Assembly (NCBI RefSeq): GCF_000703165.1
Contig: NZ_JNLQ01000003.1
Location: 62,001-126,000, forward strand
DNA length: 64,000 nucleotides
Direction of reading: 5' to 3'
From: Butyrivibrio sp. AE3004
Lineage (GTDB): Bacteria > Bacillota > Clostridia > Lachnospirales > Lachnospiraceae
Numbering within the stretch: position 1 is the stretch's first letter; every line of letters starts with the position of its first letter. Below are positions 43,795 through 52,828 of this stretch, one piece after another. The notes under the pieces are model-generated. The model did no database searches. It had not been told where the DNA came from and worked only from the letters and a program-made list of their open reading frames with translations. The position numbers and the translations under genes are program-made.

Positions 43795-45579
43795 TCAGTT
43801 CTCAAATTGTTCACCCATATAATAAAAATATCCCTTGTTATTCAATAGTTCTTCATAGGTGCCTTTTTCTACAACCCTGCCATTTTTTATAACAATTATC
43901 TCGTCTGCTTTTCTGATGGTTGCCAGTTTATGAGCTACGATAAATGTAGTCCTTGAATCAGACATATTATCAAGTGCACCGGAAACCTCCCGTTCGGAAA
44001 TTGCATCAAGAGCGGAAGTTGCCTCATCCAGAATGATGACTTTGGGATCACGTATAAGCGCTCTTGCAATTGATATTCTTTGTTTCTGGCCACCCGAGAG
44101 TCTGTCACCATGTTCTCCCACAAATGTATCCATGCCATTCGGAAGCTTTTTTATCACTTCCTGTAACCCTGATTCCTTTATGACCCGATCTAAAACCTCC
44201 TCAGATACATCAGTTGTTCCATAGAGGATATTGTCTCTGATAGATCCTGAAAACAGCGCTGTATTCTGTGGTACTACAGCCAGGAATCTCCTGTAGCTTC
44301 TAAGATTAATCTCATTTAACGGAATTCCATCCACATATATCATCCCATCCACCGGCATCATAAAGCCGATTATCAAATTGAGAATTGTGGATTTACCTCC
44401 TCCTGATTCTCCAACAAATGCTACTGTTTCTCCCCGGTGTACCTCGAAATCCAAATCGTTTATTACTTTTTTTTCATCACCCGGATATGCATATCTGACG
44501 TGGCTAAACCTGTAATTGCCCTTTAAATCATCAATCGATATCTTTCCCTCGTTATCTTCAATATCCTCAACTGACAAGATCTCACCTACACTACTTACTG
44601 ACTCAAGCCCTTTTGAAATGGTAGGCAACAGATTCAGCATGCTCGTCACCTGCCCGACTATAGTTGTAAAATAGCTTTGATAAAGAACAACGTCACCTGC
44701 AGGAATTTTGCCACTCAGAGCAAGAAAAGATGTGAATACCAGGCATATTACCTGAAACATCTGAAAAAAAGCCCAGCTCACCGCACCAAAATTGGTCTGA
44801 ACCATATCAAGCTGATAGCCTTCTGCTGCTATCTGATACATTTGTTCATCCATTCTGCTTATTTCATCTTCTTCAAGTGCATGAGCTCTTGTTACAGGCA
44901 CCAGTTCAATCATTTCTGATACCTTTGCAGATGTTGCCTCCACTTCTTTTCTAAAACGCTGGTTATGAACCTTTATCGGTTTTTTGAAAATATATACAAG
45001 TATCGCCGCCATAGGTACCATCAATAGGAAAAAGATGAATACAACCCTGCTTTTTGATACTGTTACTGTAAGTGCCACCACCACATTGATGATGATATTC
45101 ATGAAGTTAACAAAAATCTGATCTGATAGTGTCTCAATCGCCTCAACATCACGTATTATTTTTGACTGTATACGTCCTGACTGAATGTCCTTTTCTGACA
45201 GGATAGACATCGTCTGCACTTTGTGAACAAGTGCACTTCTAAGTCCGGCCTCAACTTTTCTGACTGCTGATGCCCTGAAATGCATATGTAGATAATTCAT
45301 AGGGATGTTAAGTATCAGCAATATTGCAACAATCGATGCATTAAATATAATCAGTCTGCCTGCATCTTCTGCTCCCCTTGTTACATAATTGATGATATTT
45401 GCTGTAACTATAGGCATTATCCACACAGGTGAATGTTTTATAGTATAAAAAAATACTGATAAAACAAAGTTATGATAATATCCACTGTAAAAAGATATTA
45501 GAGCTACAAGCGGCTTGTCCTTATATTTTCTGTACCTTTCCTCAAATCTGTTTGAATCACTATCTTGTGTCAATTGCAT
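43795..45579 (-). CDS. ABC exporter (fused permease and ATPase)
   Basis: 594 residues. N-terminal six-helix ABC exporter domain (about residues 30-330), then an ATPase with Walker A 'GESGGGKST', signature 'LSGGQKQRISI', Walker B 'VIILDEATSALD' and switch His in 'VAHKLATI'. It is a half-transporter that would work as a homodimer. It lies inside the pectin operon between acetylesterase and GH105 genes. Similar half-exporters recur in Firmicute polysaccharide loci, where export of a product or import of oligosaccharides has been suggested; the cargo here is unknown. Confidence 0.82.
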   Translation of the reverse strand: MQLTQDSDSNRFEERYRKYKDKPLVALISFYSGYYHNFVLSVFFYTIKHSPVWIMPIVTANIINYVTRGAEDAGRLIIFNASIVAILLILNIPMNYLHMHFRASAVRKVEAGLRSALVHKVQTMSILSEKDIQSGRIQSKIIRDVEAIETLSDQIFVNFMNIIINVVVALTVTVSKSRVVFIFFLLMVPMAAILVYIFKKPIKVHNQRFRKEVEATSAKVSEMIELVPVTRAHALEEDEISRMDEQMYQIAAEGYQLDMVQTNFGAVSWAFFQMFQVICLVFTSFLALSGKIPAGDVVLYQSYFTTIVGQVTSMLNLLPTISKGLESVSSVGEILSVEDIEDNEGKISIDDLKGNYRFSHVRYAYPGDEKKVINDLDFEVHRGETVAFVGESGGGKSTILNLIIGFMMPVDGMIYVDGIPLNEINLRSYRRFLAVVPQNTALFSGSIRDNILYGTTDVSEEVLDRVIKESGLQEVIKKLPNGMDTFVGEHGDRLSGGQKQRISIARALIRDPKVIILDEATSALDAISEREVSGALDNMSDSRTTFIVAHKLATIRKADEIIVIKNGRVVEKGTYEELLNNKGYFYYMGEQFEN

Positions 45580-45630
45580 CGCTGTTATCCTTCTTACTGA
45601 TTTACAAATATAATTGGATTAGTGCATTTC

Positions 45631-46389
45631 TCACTTATACTCATCTGCCACACCCTCGTCCATCAGATTGGAATCGTGAACCATTTTAAGCTCCGCCAGT
45701 ACTGTTTCATCAATGAGTGACGCATAGGGCTCGCCTGCCTTTATAATCTCACCTGCCAGAAGTTCCCCAAACTTCATAGCACCTTCATACCTTAAATGAG
45801 TATTGTCTGTAGACAAACCATCCGGGAGCCAGAATACCTCTCCCGGTTTTACGTGCATAAAGTACTTTTTTGTAGGTTCATCTCCCGTTTTTTCAATAAA
45901 TTCTCTGCTTACTTTATACAGATCTATTATTGGTACATTGTATTTTTCTGAAGCAATATAATATCCTTCAACATAAGGTTCATGATCTGATTTTCTAAGA
46001 TGTACATGATCATCTTCAAAGCTTCTGCGCTCCAAAGGTGTTATAAAAAGCGGTATTGCACCTCTGTTTCTGGCTACATTCACGAATTTTCCCAGATTAT
46101 CAACAAAAGATCCTTTCGGATCGGTATACCTGCTAAAATCAGTTTTTTTCTCGTCATTGTGTCCGAACTGAATGAAAAGGAAATCTCCTTCTTTTATCTC
46201 ATCGTTTATTGTCGCAAGTCTTCCCTGGTCAATAAAACTTTTAGTGCTTCTGCCATTAATAGCATGATCATATATGACCACATCGGGGCGGGTATATCTG
46301 TCAAAAGCCTGAGCTATACCTGTTTGTGGATATTTATTTGCCTTATTGCAGGTATTTGTGGAATCTCCTGCCCAAAATATTATTCTCAT
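45631..46389 (-). CDS. Rhamnogalacturonan acetylesterase-like SGNH hydrolase (CE12 type)
   Basis: 252 residues, GGAGGAG before the ATG. Four SGNH blocks: 'FWAGDSTN' (Ser), 'AINGRSTKSF' (Gly block), 'FIQFGHNDEK' (Asn) and 'STDNTHLRYEGA' (Asp, His). The 'NGRSTKSF' block is typical of CE12. Removes acetyl groups from the galacturonate of rhamnogalacturonan. No signal peptide is present. First enzyme gene after the transporter genes. Confidence 0.85.
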   Translation of the reverse strand: MRIIFWAGDSTNTCNKANKYPQTGIAQAFDRYTRPDVVIYDHAINGRSTKSFIDQGRLATINDEIKEGDFLFIQFGHNDEKKTDFSRYTDPKGSFVDNLGKFVNVARNRGAIPLFITPLERRSFEDDHVHLRKSDHEPYVEGYYIASEKYNVPIIDLYKVSREFIEKTGDEPTKKYFMHVKPGEVFWLPDGLSTDNTHLRYEGAMKFGELLAGEIIKAGEPYASLIDETVLAELKMVHDSNLMDEGVADEYK

Positions 46390-46449
46390 TTCTCCTCCAG
46401 AGACATCCCTTAAGTAAGTCAGTAGTTTTTATATCCTGCCTGTCATCAT

Positions 46450-46492
46450 CTTAAGATATAAGCCGAAGCTCATGTTTCGAAGCTTCGGCTCT
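46450..46492 (-). terminator. Hairpin between transporter and enzyme genes
   Basis: Perfect AGCCGAAGCT/AGCTTCGGCT stem (46461-46490) around a 10-base loop; the downstream minus-strand sequence is T/A-rich but has no long T-run. A partial terminator or processing site separating importer genes from enzyme genes is likely. Confidence 0.55.
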
Positions 46493-46505
46493 ATAAATAT
46501 ATTTC

Positions 46506-47372
46506 TTACTCTTTTACCGCTCCGATATTTACACCCTTTACAAAGTATTTTTGCAGGAACGGATAAAGTGCCATAAATGGAAGAATCGCACAAACAATCG
46601 CTGAATAATACAAAGTGTTCTGCGAAACATTATATGAAGTTGTTGGCGTATCTCCGTCCATGACCATAACTCTCAGAATATACTGGAAATTAACCTGATC
46701 ACGATTCGTAATATAAATCTGAACTGTTGAATAATCATTCCAAACTGTTACAGCAAACATAAGACCTATGGATGCAAGCGCAGCCTTTGAAAGAGGAAGC
46801 ACTATTTTAAAGAAAATCCCCATTGGTGTGCATCCATCAATTTTTGCAGCCTCAAACAATGATCCCGGAATTCCTTCAAAGAAGTTTCTCATAAGCACCA
46901 GGTTGTAAACATTCATTCCATGCTTAACAACCAAAATCCACATGCTGTTAACCAGATGCAGTTTCTTCATAACCAGGTATTCAGGTATCATACCGCCTGA
47001 AAATATCATGGTAAACAAAAGAAAATATGCCAAAAGATCTCTTCCCGGAAGGTCATACTGTGCAAGCACATAACCTCCAAGGGTAGATAATATCAGTCCC
47101 AGAAGAGTTCCGAGAATAGTAGTTATTACTGAATTTACAAATGGTGTATACAACTTTGCAGTATGCAAAATAGTACGATATCCGTCCAGAGTGGGCTGAT
47201 TGGGCCACAGCTGAAATTTATATACCCCAACCGCATTAAATGAGTCAGCAACAACCTTCCATATAGGTACGAGAACTATAAGTCCTATAAGTATAAAAAC
47301 ACCATAATTAATTACATCGAAGAGGCCCGTCTTTCTCTTACGACCAACCGCATATTCTTTAGCCTTTGCCAT
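46506..47372 (-). CDS. Sugar ABC transporter permease, LplC type (pectin oligosaccharide)
   Basis: 288 residues, six membrane helices, EAA loop 'SLFEAAKIDGCTPMGIF' and the LplC-type end 'YFVKGVNIGAVKE'. Begins 11 bases after the partner permease gene. Paralogous to 14438-15349. Probable substrate is oligogalacturonide or rhamnogalacturonan fragment by context. Confidence 0.87.
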   Translation of the reverse strand: MAKAKEYAVGRKRKTGLFDVINYGVFILIGLIVLVPIWKVVADSFNAVGVYKFQLWPNQPTLDGYRTILHTAKLYTPFVNSVITTILGTLLGLILSTLGGYVLAQYDLPGRDLLAYFLLFTMIFSGGMIPEYLVMKKLHLVNSMWILVVKHGMNVYNLVLMRNFFEGIPGSLFEAAKIDGCTPMGIFFKIVLPLSKAALASIGLMFAVTVWNDYSTVQIYITNRDQVNFQYILRVMVMDGDTPTTSYNVSQNTLYYSAIVCAILPFMALYPFLQKYFVKGVNIGAVKE

Positions 47373-47383
47373 TGTATTCCTCC

Positions 47384-48334
47384 TCAGATGATTCCGCGTC
47401 CGCGGATTTTTTTACTTGCCCAGTTGCACAAAACTACCAGAAAACATCCTACAAGTGACTTAAACAAACCTACAGCAGTTGTATATCCATAATTGGGTAT
47501 TGCTGTAAGGAAAGTCTTTCTGTAAATATATGTAGATATTACATCAGATGTTTCAAAAACACGGTTGTTATACATTACAAAAACTGATTCAAACAGATTC
47601 AGAACCTTTGCAAGATTAAGAATAAGAACAATTATTATTGTGTTTGCAAGTTCAGGTACTGTCACAAACCATATTTTCTGAAGTCTCGTTGCACCATCGA
47701 TGTCAGCTGCTTCGTATATTTCCGGATTTATTCCTGCAAGAGTCGCCAGGAATATAACTGTTCCCCATCCTGTCTCTTTCCATATATTTACCAGATAATA
47801 CACTATCGGCCACAGCCTCGTTTCATGCATAAAGTCTATGCTTTGGCTAATCCACCCCCAGCTTTTCAAAGTCTCATTAATAAATCCTGTCGATGAAGTG
47901 GAAAGGAAAAGCGTAAATACAGCAGCTGTAACTGTCCATGACATAAAATGAGGAAGATAAATAACTGTCTGTAAAACTTTTTTTGCAAACAGATTTGTCA
48001 TCTCATTGATAAATACCGACACGATTACGGCTGTAAGTGTGGTTATCAAAAGCTTTGTAATAGATAGTTTCAGCGTATTAGTAAAGGCTCTCCAGAATTC
48101 AACATCTGAAAACATTTTTGAAAAATGTTTTAAGCCAACGAATTCAATTTTCTTAAGTGTGTAATCATAAAACGAATAACGAATTCCAAGCATAGGCCAA
48201 TAGTAAACTATCAGCACATAGATAAAAATCGGAAGGAACATAAGGTAAAATCCCCTATTATTCCATATTCTGGTTTTTAACGGTTTCTTATTTATAACCT
48301 GTCCTGTTGATGTAACCTTTTGTGTCTTGCCCAT
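47384..48334 (-). CDS. Sugar ABC transporter permease, LplB type (pectin oligosaccharide)
   Basis: 316 residues, basic N-terminus then six membrane helices; EAA loop 'EIYEAADIDGATRLQKI'. 'FLPIFIYVLIVYYWPMLGI' marks the LplB N-terminal helix. GAGG precedes the ATG. Works with the LplC-type permease and the binding protein upstream; the ATPase is encoded elsewhere. Confidence 0.87.
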   Translation of the reverse strand: MGKTQKVTSTGQVINKKPLKTRIWNNRGFYLMFLPIFIYVLIVYYWPMLGIRYSFYDYTLKKIEFVGLKHFSKMFSDVEFWRAFTNTLKLSITKLLITTLTAVIVSVFINEMTNLFAKKVLQTVIYLPHFMSWTVTAAVFTLFLSTSSTGFINETLKSWGWISQSIDFMHETRLWPIVYYLVNIWKETGWGTVIFLATLAGINPEIYEAADIDGATRLQKIWFVTVPELANTIIIVLILNLAKVLNLFESVFVMYNNRVFETSDVISTYIYRKTFLTAIPNYGYTTAVGLFKSLVGCFLVVLCNWASKKIRGRGII

Positions 48335-48387
48335 GAAAATACCTCATAAATAGTTTTTAACGAGTTGTAAAGCTACTCATTAGTTGA

Positions 48388-48418
48388 TATATGGGCATCC
48401 ATGTGGGATGCCCATATA
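48388..48418 (-). promoter_or_regulatory. Perfect 13-bp stem-loop between binding protein and permease genes
   Basis: TATATGGGCATCC and GGATGCCCATATA pair exactly around a 5-base loop. There is no T-run on the minus strand, so it most likely stabilises the 3' end of the abundant binding-protein message after processing. Confidence 0.6.
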
Positions 48419-48459
48419 ATTTTGAATATAAAAAATAGTAACTAATGGTAAAGCAATAA

Positions 48460-50154
48460 TTATTCTGCTGCGTTAAGTTCCTCAAGGATGCTGCTTACTG
48501 TATCACCCCATTTACTCTGATACTCTGCAACAGCATCTGCTGCTGTCTTTTTGCCTGCAACAACTTCGTTAACAAGTGTTGTCTTATCTGTAGCAAGATC
48601 TGCCTCGATTTCTGTAAGAGCCTCTGATGACGGAGCTGCAGGAGCGTCTACACAGTTCTCTGTAAAGAATGTATTTCCTTTCTCTACAAGAGGATCGGTA
48701 TCAGCATATCCGTTTGTAAGAGGTGCAATAACAAGAACCGGATCAAGATGGTTCTTCTTCCATAAAGTGTTAGGGTCATTCGGTGACTGCTTAAGGTGGA
48801 ACTCACCATCAGCATACTCATAGTCAGTCTTCTTCTCAGGATCATCCGGATTTGTTGTGAAAGACTCAGCCTCTGTTGACCAGTGAACACCTTCTGCACC
48901 ATAAGTCCAAAGTGTCTGTACGGTATCTCCATCAAGCATGGTCTCGAGAAGTGCATCAAATATAGCTTGCTCTCGTGAATTATCACCATCGCCATCATCT
49001 GTAATTACCCAAACAGGTGCTTCACGGTTAAGGTAGCCACCCCAGGTATCTTTAATTTCCTGGATAGGAGTAAGCTGCACAAGTTTATCATCTCCAAGAT
49101 CAGTATCTACATCATTCTTATCAAGATTATCTGTAAGTGTTCTGAGCCATGTTCCTGCCCAATATGTGAACACACCTTCTGAAGTACTCTGATCATTTGA
49201 GAACCACTTTTCACGAGCTGTCTTTGTTGATGCTTCCTCTGTATCTGTATCAATTACGCCATCAGCATAACCCTGTGCAAGTCTCTCAAGCGCATCGATA
49301 GTAGCCTGTTCCTGGAATCCATCGACCCACTGGCCATCCTTTTCGTAGATAGCAGGATAAGCTCCCTGCCAGAACTCAGGTAAATAATTGGTATAAGGTG
49401 CTTCGTCAAGCTTTGCAAAGCCTGCGGCAATGACACCTGTTCTGCCATCCTTTGTAAATGCCTTTAGCATATTGTAATAATCATCAAATGTCTTAATGCT
49501 GTCAGCTGTTATTCCTGCTTCATCAAGCCATGACTGCTTAACATATGTCACACAACCATTGCCGTATGTAGGAGCAAATCCATACTGCTCACCGTTTTCA
49601 AGCTTAAGATTCTCATTTACAAGCGGCAGTGTAATCCTTGACTGGAATTCAGCATTGTCATATGCATCTGCAAGGTTCCAAAGAATTCCTGTAGTCTGAT
49701 ACTGCTTAAGCATTGTAGCGGACATTATCATAGCATCAGGATACTGTCCATCACCGGGCTCACCTGTTGTAAGAAGCTGAGCAATATTATCCTTATATCC
49801 GGAATGCTCAGGCTGGTTGATGTGAAGCTTGATATCATGTCCAAGTTTCTCTGATACAGCCTTCTCCCACTGCTCTACAAATGCATCCTGTCCATTGTCA
49901 ACATTTGCAGTAAGTGTTCCGTCTACTGTTATGTACAGATCTGTAAGTTCATAATCTGATGCTGTCTCATTAGATGCAGCAGTTTCTTCAGATGCAGTCT
50001 CCCCAGACTCATCACTTTTTGCTGAATCCGCAGCCTCTGTTGATTCTGCAGCATCACTTGTTGCTGTTTCTGCCCCCTGATTTGAGCTTCCACAAGCTGC
50101 CAGTGACACCACCATAGATGTCGAAAGCAGAATTGAAAGTAACTTATTTTTCAT
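48460..50154 (-). CDS. Sugar ABC transporter substrate-binding lipoprotein (pectin oligosaccharide)
   Basis: 564 residues; lipobox 'SLAACGS' (Cys-21) followed by a Ser/Glu/Thr/Ala-rich linker of about 45 residues that holds the protein away from the membrane, then the LplA-type solute-binding domain. AGGAGG precedes the ATG. First gene of the pectin operon, divergent from the AraC regulator. Ligand inferred from the neighbouring pectin enzymes. Confidence 0.87.
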   Translation of the reverse strand: MKNKLLSILLSTSMVVSLAACGSSNQGAETATSDAAESTEAADSAKSDESGETASEETAASNETASDYELTDLYITVDGTLTANVDNGQDAFVEQWEKAVSEKLGHDIKLHINQPEHSGYKDNIAQLLTTGEPGDGQYPDAMIMSATMLKQYQTTGILWNLADAYDNAEFQSRITLPLVNENLKLENGEQYGFAPTYGNGCVTYVKQSWLDEAGITADSIKTFDDYYNMLKAFTKDGRTGVIAAGFAKLDEAPYTNYLPEFWQGAYPAIYEKDGQWVDGFQEQATIDALERLAQGYADGVIDTDTEEASTKTAREKWFSNDQSTSEGVFTYWAGTWLRTLTDNLDKNDVDTDLGDDKLVQLTPIQEIKDTWGGYLNREAPVWVITDDGDGDNSREQAIFDALLETMLDGDTVQTLWTYGAEGVHWSTEAESFTTNPDDPEKKTDYEYADGEFHLKQSPNDPNTLWKKNHLDPVLVIAPLTNGYADTDPLVEKGNTFFTENCVDAPAAPSSEALTEIEADLATDKTTLVNEVVAGKKTAADAVAEYQSKWGDTVSSILEELNAAE

Positions 50155-50265
50155 TTTTGTCCTCCTATACCCTTCCTTCTTGAATCAGGTGTGTTTATCA
50201 CCTGTTGCTATAACGTATTATATAAAAGCATTGTTGCAAAAAAAATTCATAACTTGTTTATAATA

Positions 50266-50307
50266 TTGCATTTATTGCTGTTTATGAATCTTTTTGCAAT
50301 TATTGCT
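50266..50307. promoter_or_regulatory. Direct repeats, probable AraC-regulator binding sites
   Basis: TTGCATTTATTGCT (50266-50279) and TTGCAATTATTGCT (50294-50307) are near-identical direct repeats 28 bases apart, in the region between the divergent binding-protein and AraC genes. On the minus strand a TATAAT at about 50219-50224 lacks a -35 box at proper distance, as expected for an activator-dependent promoter. Confidence 0.55.
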
Positions 50308-50329
50308 ATTATGGTATAGAATATCGGAT

Positions 50330-51238
50330 ATGAAAAAGAATTTAACCAGCCAGTATGACGACAGACAGTATATGGAATCGCTTGATTTCGAACTATATTA
50401 TTATCACGACACTAAGCCAACGGTCCGAACCGGTCTTCATAGGCATAAATATTATGAATTTTATTTTTTCCTGGAGGGACATGCAGAAGCTCAGGTACAA
50501 CAAGAGCACTATATGCTGAGCTACGGAGATATTCTGATTGTGCCGCCTTCTGTTACACATGGAATTTTCGTCCATGATTTTGACATACCCTACAGGCGTT
50601 TTGATTTATGGATCAGCAAATCAGCTTTTTCCGAAATGAAGCATCTGGGACAGGAATATGCATATGCCGTAAATATGGCGCTGACAGAATCAAGACATGT
50701 CATTCACACTGACAGAATTACTTTTAATTCTATCCTTTCAAAACTTTTTTACATAATTGAGGAAAATAAGAGTGCCCGTTTTGGAAGAGAATGTCAGCTA
50801 AAGCTCAGCGTTTGTGAACTTATACTTACTGTTAACAGACTTGCGTATGAACAATTTAACAACAAAAAAATAACTCAGGATGTTCTGTATCAGAATATAT
50901 GCGAATATATCGAAAGAAATATAGACGAGGACTTATCTTTGGACAGCATTGCCAATCATTTCTTTTTGAGTAAGTTCTATATTTCACATGTTTTTAAAGA
51001 CAACATTGGCATCTCACTACATAAATATGTTGCAAAAAAAAGGCTTCAGCTATGTCACGACGCAATTTTAAGCGGTGAATCAATGTCTGAAGCCTGCAAT
51101 AATTATGGCTTTGAGGATTATTCAAATTTTTATCGCGCATTTAAAAAGGAATATGGAATATCACCAAGGGAGTTGGCTAAAACCGCAAAATTAAATACAT
51201 CGGAAGCTCAAAAAAACAAAGAGGGCAGGTATAAGTAA
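50330..51238 (+). CDS. AraC-family regulator of the pectin locus
   Basis: 302 residues from the ATG at 50330; the frame is open to 50294, but the upstream part overlaps the direct repeats. N-terminal cupin domain (residues 15-100, 'HRHKYYEFYFFLEGHAE') senses the ligand; two C-terminal HTH motifs are at 'LSLDSIANHFFLSKFYISH' and 'SEACNNYGFEDYSNFYRAFK', then 'GISPREL'. It would activate the divergent operon. The ribosome site is weak, suggesting low expression. Confidence 0.85.
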   Translation: MKKNLTSQYDDRQYMESLDFELYYYHDTKPTVRTGLHRHKYYEFYFFLEGHAEAQVQQEHYMLSYGDILIVPPSVTHGIFVHDFDIPYRRFDLWISKSAFSEMKHLGQEYAYAVNMALTESRHVIHTDRITFNSILSKLFYIIEENKSARFGRECQLKLSVCELILTVNRLAYEQFNNKKITQDVLYQNICEYIERNIDEDLSLDSIANHFFLSKFYISHVFKDNIGISLHKYVAKKRLQLCHDAILSGESMSEACNNYGFEDYSNFYRAFKKEYGISPRELAKTAKLNTSEAQKNKEGRYK

Positions 51239-51304
51239 AAATCCCTTTGCAATACGTACATGACAGTCGCTTTCCATCATCTTTTCCCGGAAGTTCTTAA
51301 GCAA

Positions 51305-51340
51305 ATCGCCCCACACACCTTTGTGCAGGGGCAATTTTTT
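51305..51340 (+). terminator. Intrinsic terminator of the AraC-family gene
   Basis: ATCGCCCC-CACAC pairs with GTG-CAGGGGCAAT, then TTTTTT. About 70 bases after the stop. Confidence 0.75.
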
Positions 51341-51379
51341 AGCTCAAATAATTATCATATTTCGAAAAAATTCGTTTAA

Positions 51380-51475
51380 CTATATCATACGAGAGCTTGG
51401 GCCTTCTGCAGGAAGCTTAGGCTGTTCCTTTTTAGGAATCATCAGAGTGAGAACTCCGCCTGTAATTTGCCCCTA
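51380..51475 (-). pseudogene. Hsp20 C-terminal remnant
   Basis: A minus-strand frame without a start reads 'GGVLTLMIPKKEQPKLPAEG' and ends 'SSRMI'. The intact Hsp20 at 59420-59866 ends 'GVLTLTIPKKEQEKLPEKK', so this is the last strand and tail of a second small heat-shock gene, the rest of which has been lost. Confidence 0.6.
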
Positions 51476-51553
51476 AAGACTTGTCATGCATTATCGCCTC
51501 TTAGGTATTAGAATCTGCTATACTGTTTGCAAAAGTGATATGGAGGATTTTTG

Positions 51554-51751
51554 ATGAAAAGAGAAAAGACTGCCTGTAGCTGCAAAAATGTCAACTATGG
51601 TATGATCCTTGATGCCGTAAAGGGAGGCGCTGATACCGTTGAAAAGATCCAGGCTGCAACTGGCTGTGGTACAGGTTGCGGCAAATGCCGCGATTTCATA
51701 ACTACTATGATCAGGGACATTCTGATGTTCCCTGAGGATTATGAAGAATAG
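51554..51751 (+). CDS. BFD-like [2Fe-2S]-binding protein
   Basis: 65 residues from the ATG at 51554 (GGAGG upstream). Two Cys clusters, 'ACSCKN' near the start and 'GCGTGCGKC' near residue 40, in the C-x-C...C-x(2)-C spacing of bacterioferritin-associated ferredoxin-like domains. As a free-standing small protein it may serve in iron release or electron transfer; no bacterioferritin gene is in the window. Confidence 0.75.
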   Translation: MKREKTACSCKNVNYGMILDAVKGGADTVEKIQAATGCGTGCGKCRDFITTMIRDILMFPEDYEE

Positions 51752-51816
51752 GTTAAGAAACGGCGACATTTAACAATCATGAACAGCCGCAGTCCATACA
51801 CTTGCCCGATCTGCCG

Positions 51817-52491
51817 TTACTCAAGGATATATTTCTTCATATTCTCAAATATGATCTCATAGGCATCTGACCACATATGTATTCCATCTATGGAAAGCTC
51901 TTTCCTGGTCTGGCCATTCTCGTCCGTAAGTCCCTTGTTTACATCTATGAAATGGTAATCAAACTCAGCTGCAAGCTCCTTTACCGCATGGTTAGCCTCT
52001 TCAAGCCTTTGGAGTCTGAGTTCCGCTGCTCTCTTTGCACCCTGCCAGGGCTGGTTTTCAGCAACGATTACATTAACAGGATAATATGCCATCATATAGA
52101 CCTCAGCTTCAGGAAGCCTTTCCTTTATTTGAAGAAGTACTTTTCTGTAATCTGCCACAAGCATTTCAATGGTCTCATCCTCACGGCTTATATCATTCGT
52201 TCCGATATTTATGAATATCTTTGCCGGTTCAAGCGCAAATATCTGCTCATCCATTGAATCAAGCATCTCAGGGATAGTATAGCCGCCAATCCCCCTATTA
52301 TAGATAACAGCATCAATTCCATAAGTCATGGCAATCTCATTAACCGGAAACTGCTCCATAAGGGACGAACCGGTAAAGAGGATCTGGCCTTTCTTCACAT
52401 ATCTGTTAAGGTGCCTGTATCTTTCAAGCTTATCTCTCTTTTCCCTCTGAAAAAGATCTGCCAAAATATCTTCTGCTTTCTTATCACTCAT
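51817..52491 (-). CDS. SGNH/GDSL-type hydrolase
   Basis: 224 residues, no signal peptide. SGNH blocks: 'LFTGSSLMEQ' (Ser), 'NRGIGGYT' (Gly), 'INIGTNDIS' (Asn) and 'SIDGIHMWSDAY' (Asp, His). Family includes esterases, lysophospholipases and carbohydrate acetylesterases; the substrate is unknown. GGAGG precedes the ATG. It heads a minus-strand group separate from the two genes upstream by 21 bases, so all may be co-transcribed. Confidence 0.8.
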   Translation of the reverse strand: MSDKKAEDILADLFQREKRDKLERYRHLNRYVKKGQILFTGSSLMEQFPVNEIAMTYGIDAVIYNRGIGGYTIPEMLDSMDEQIFALEPAKIFINIGTNDISREDETIEMLVADYRKVLLQIKERLPEAEVYMMAYYPVNVIVAENQPWQGAKRAAELRLQRLEEANHAVKELAAEFDYHFIDVNKGLTDENGQTRKELSIDGIHMWSDAYEIIFENMKKYILE

Positions 52492-52512
52492 ATCTGTCCT
52501 CCGGTCATATAC

Positions 52513-52824
52513 TCAGACCATGTGTTTTAAGGCTTCGCGGGTCTCTTCACTGAAATCTGAAAGATCATCCACTGTGATAACCTTGTATCGAAGCAGGGAA
52601 CTCATGTGGATGTAAAAGTTCGACCTTTTTATATCCGTTATAACAACGCCGGGGTTTCTCTTGTCTGCCTTGATGCGTCCTTCGAGAGCCCAGTACTTAT
52701 CAGACGCGCTTCCATCCTTCTTCAGGATCTCAATGTATTCCTCGACAAGCTTTTCCATGTACCTCTCCTGCCATTTGGGGAGGCTTTCCCTGAAAAGCTT
52801 CCAGTCCTTTTCGTTAACGTCCAT
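52513..52824 (-). CDS. Conserved small protein of unknown function
   Basis: 103 residues, mostly helical and charged, no membrane segment. Notable phrases are 'KWQERYMEKLVEEYIEIL' and 'SASDKYWALEGRIKADKR', then 'EETREAL' at the end. It lies 4 bases after the 217-residue gene and 21 bases before the SGNH hydrolase gene, so it is probably in one transcript with them. I do not recognise a family. Confidence 0.6.
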   Translation of the reverse strand: MDVNEKDWKLFRESLPKWQERYMEKLVEEYIEILKKDGSASDKYWALEGRIKADKRNPGVVITDIKRSNFYIHMSSLLRYKVITVDDLSDFSEETREALKHMV

Positions 52825-52828
52825 ATAC

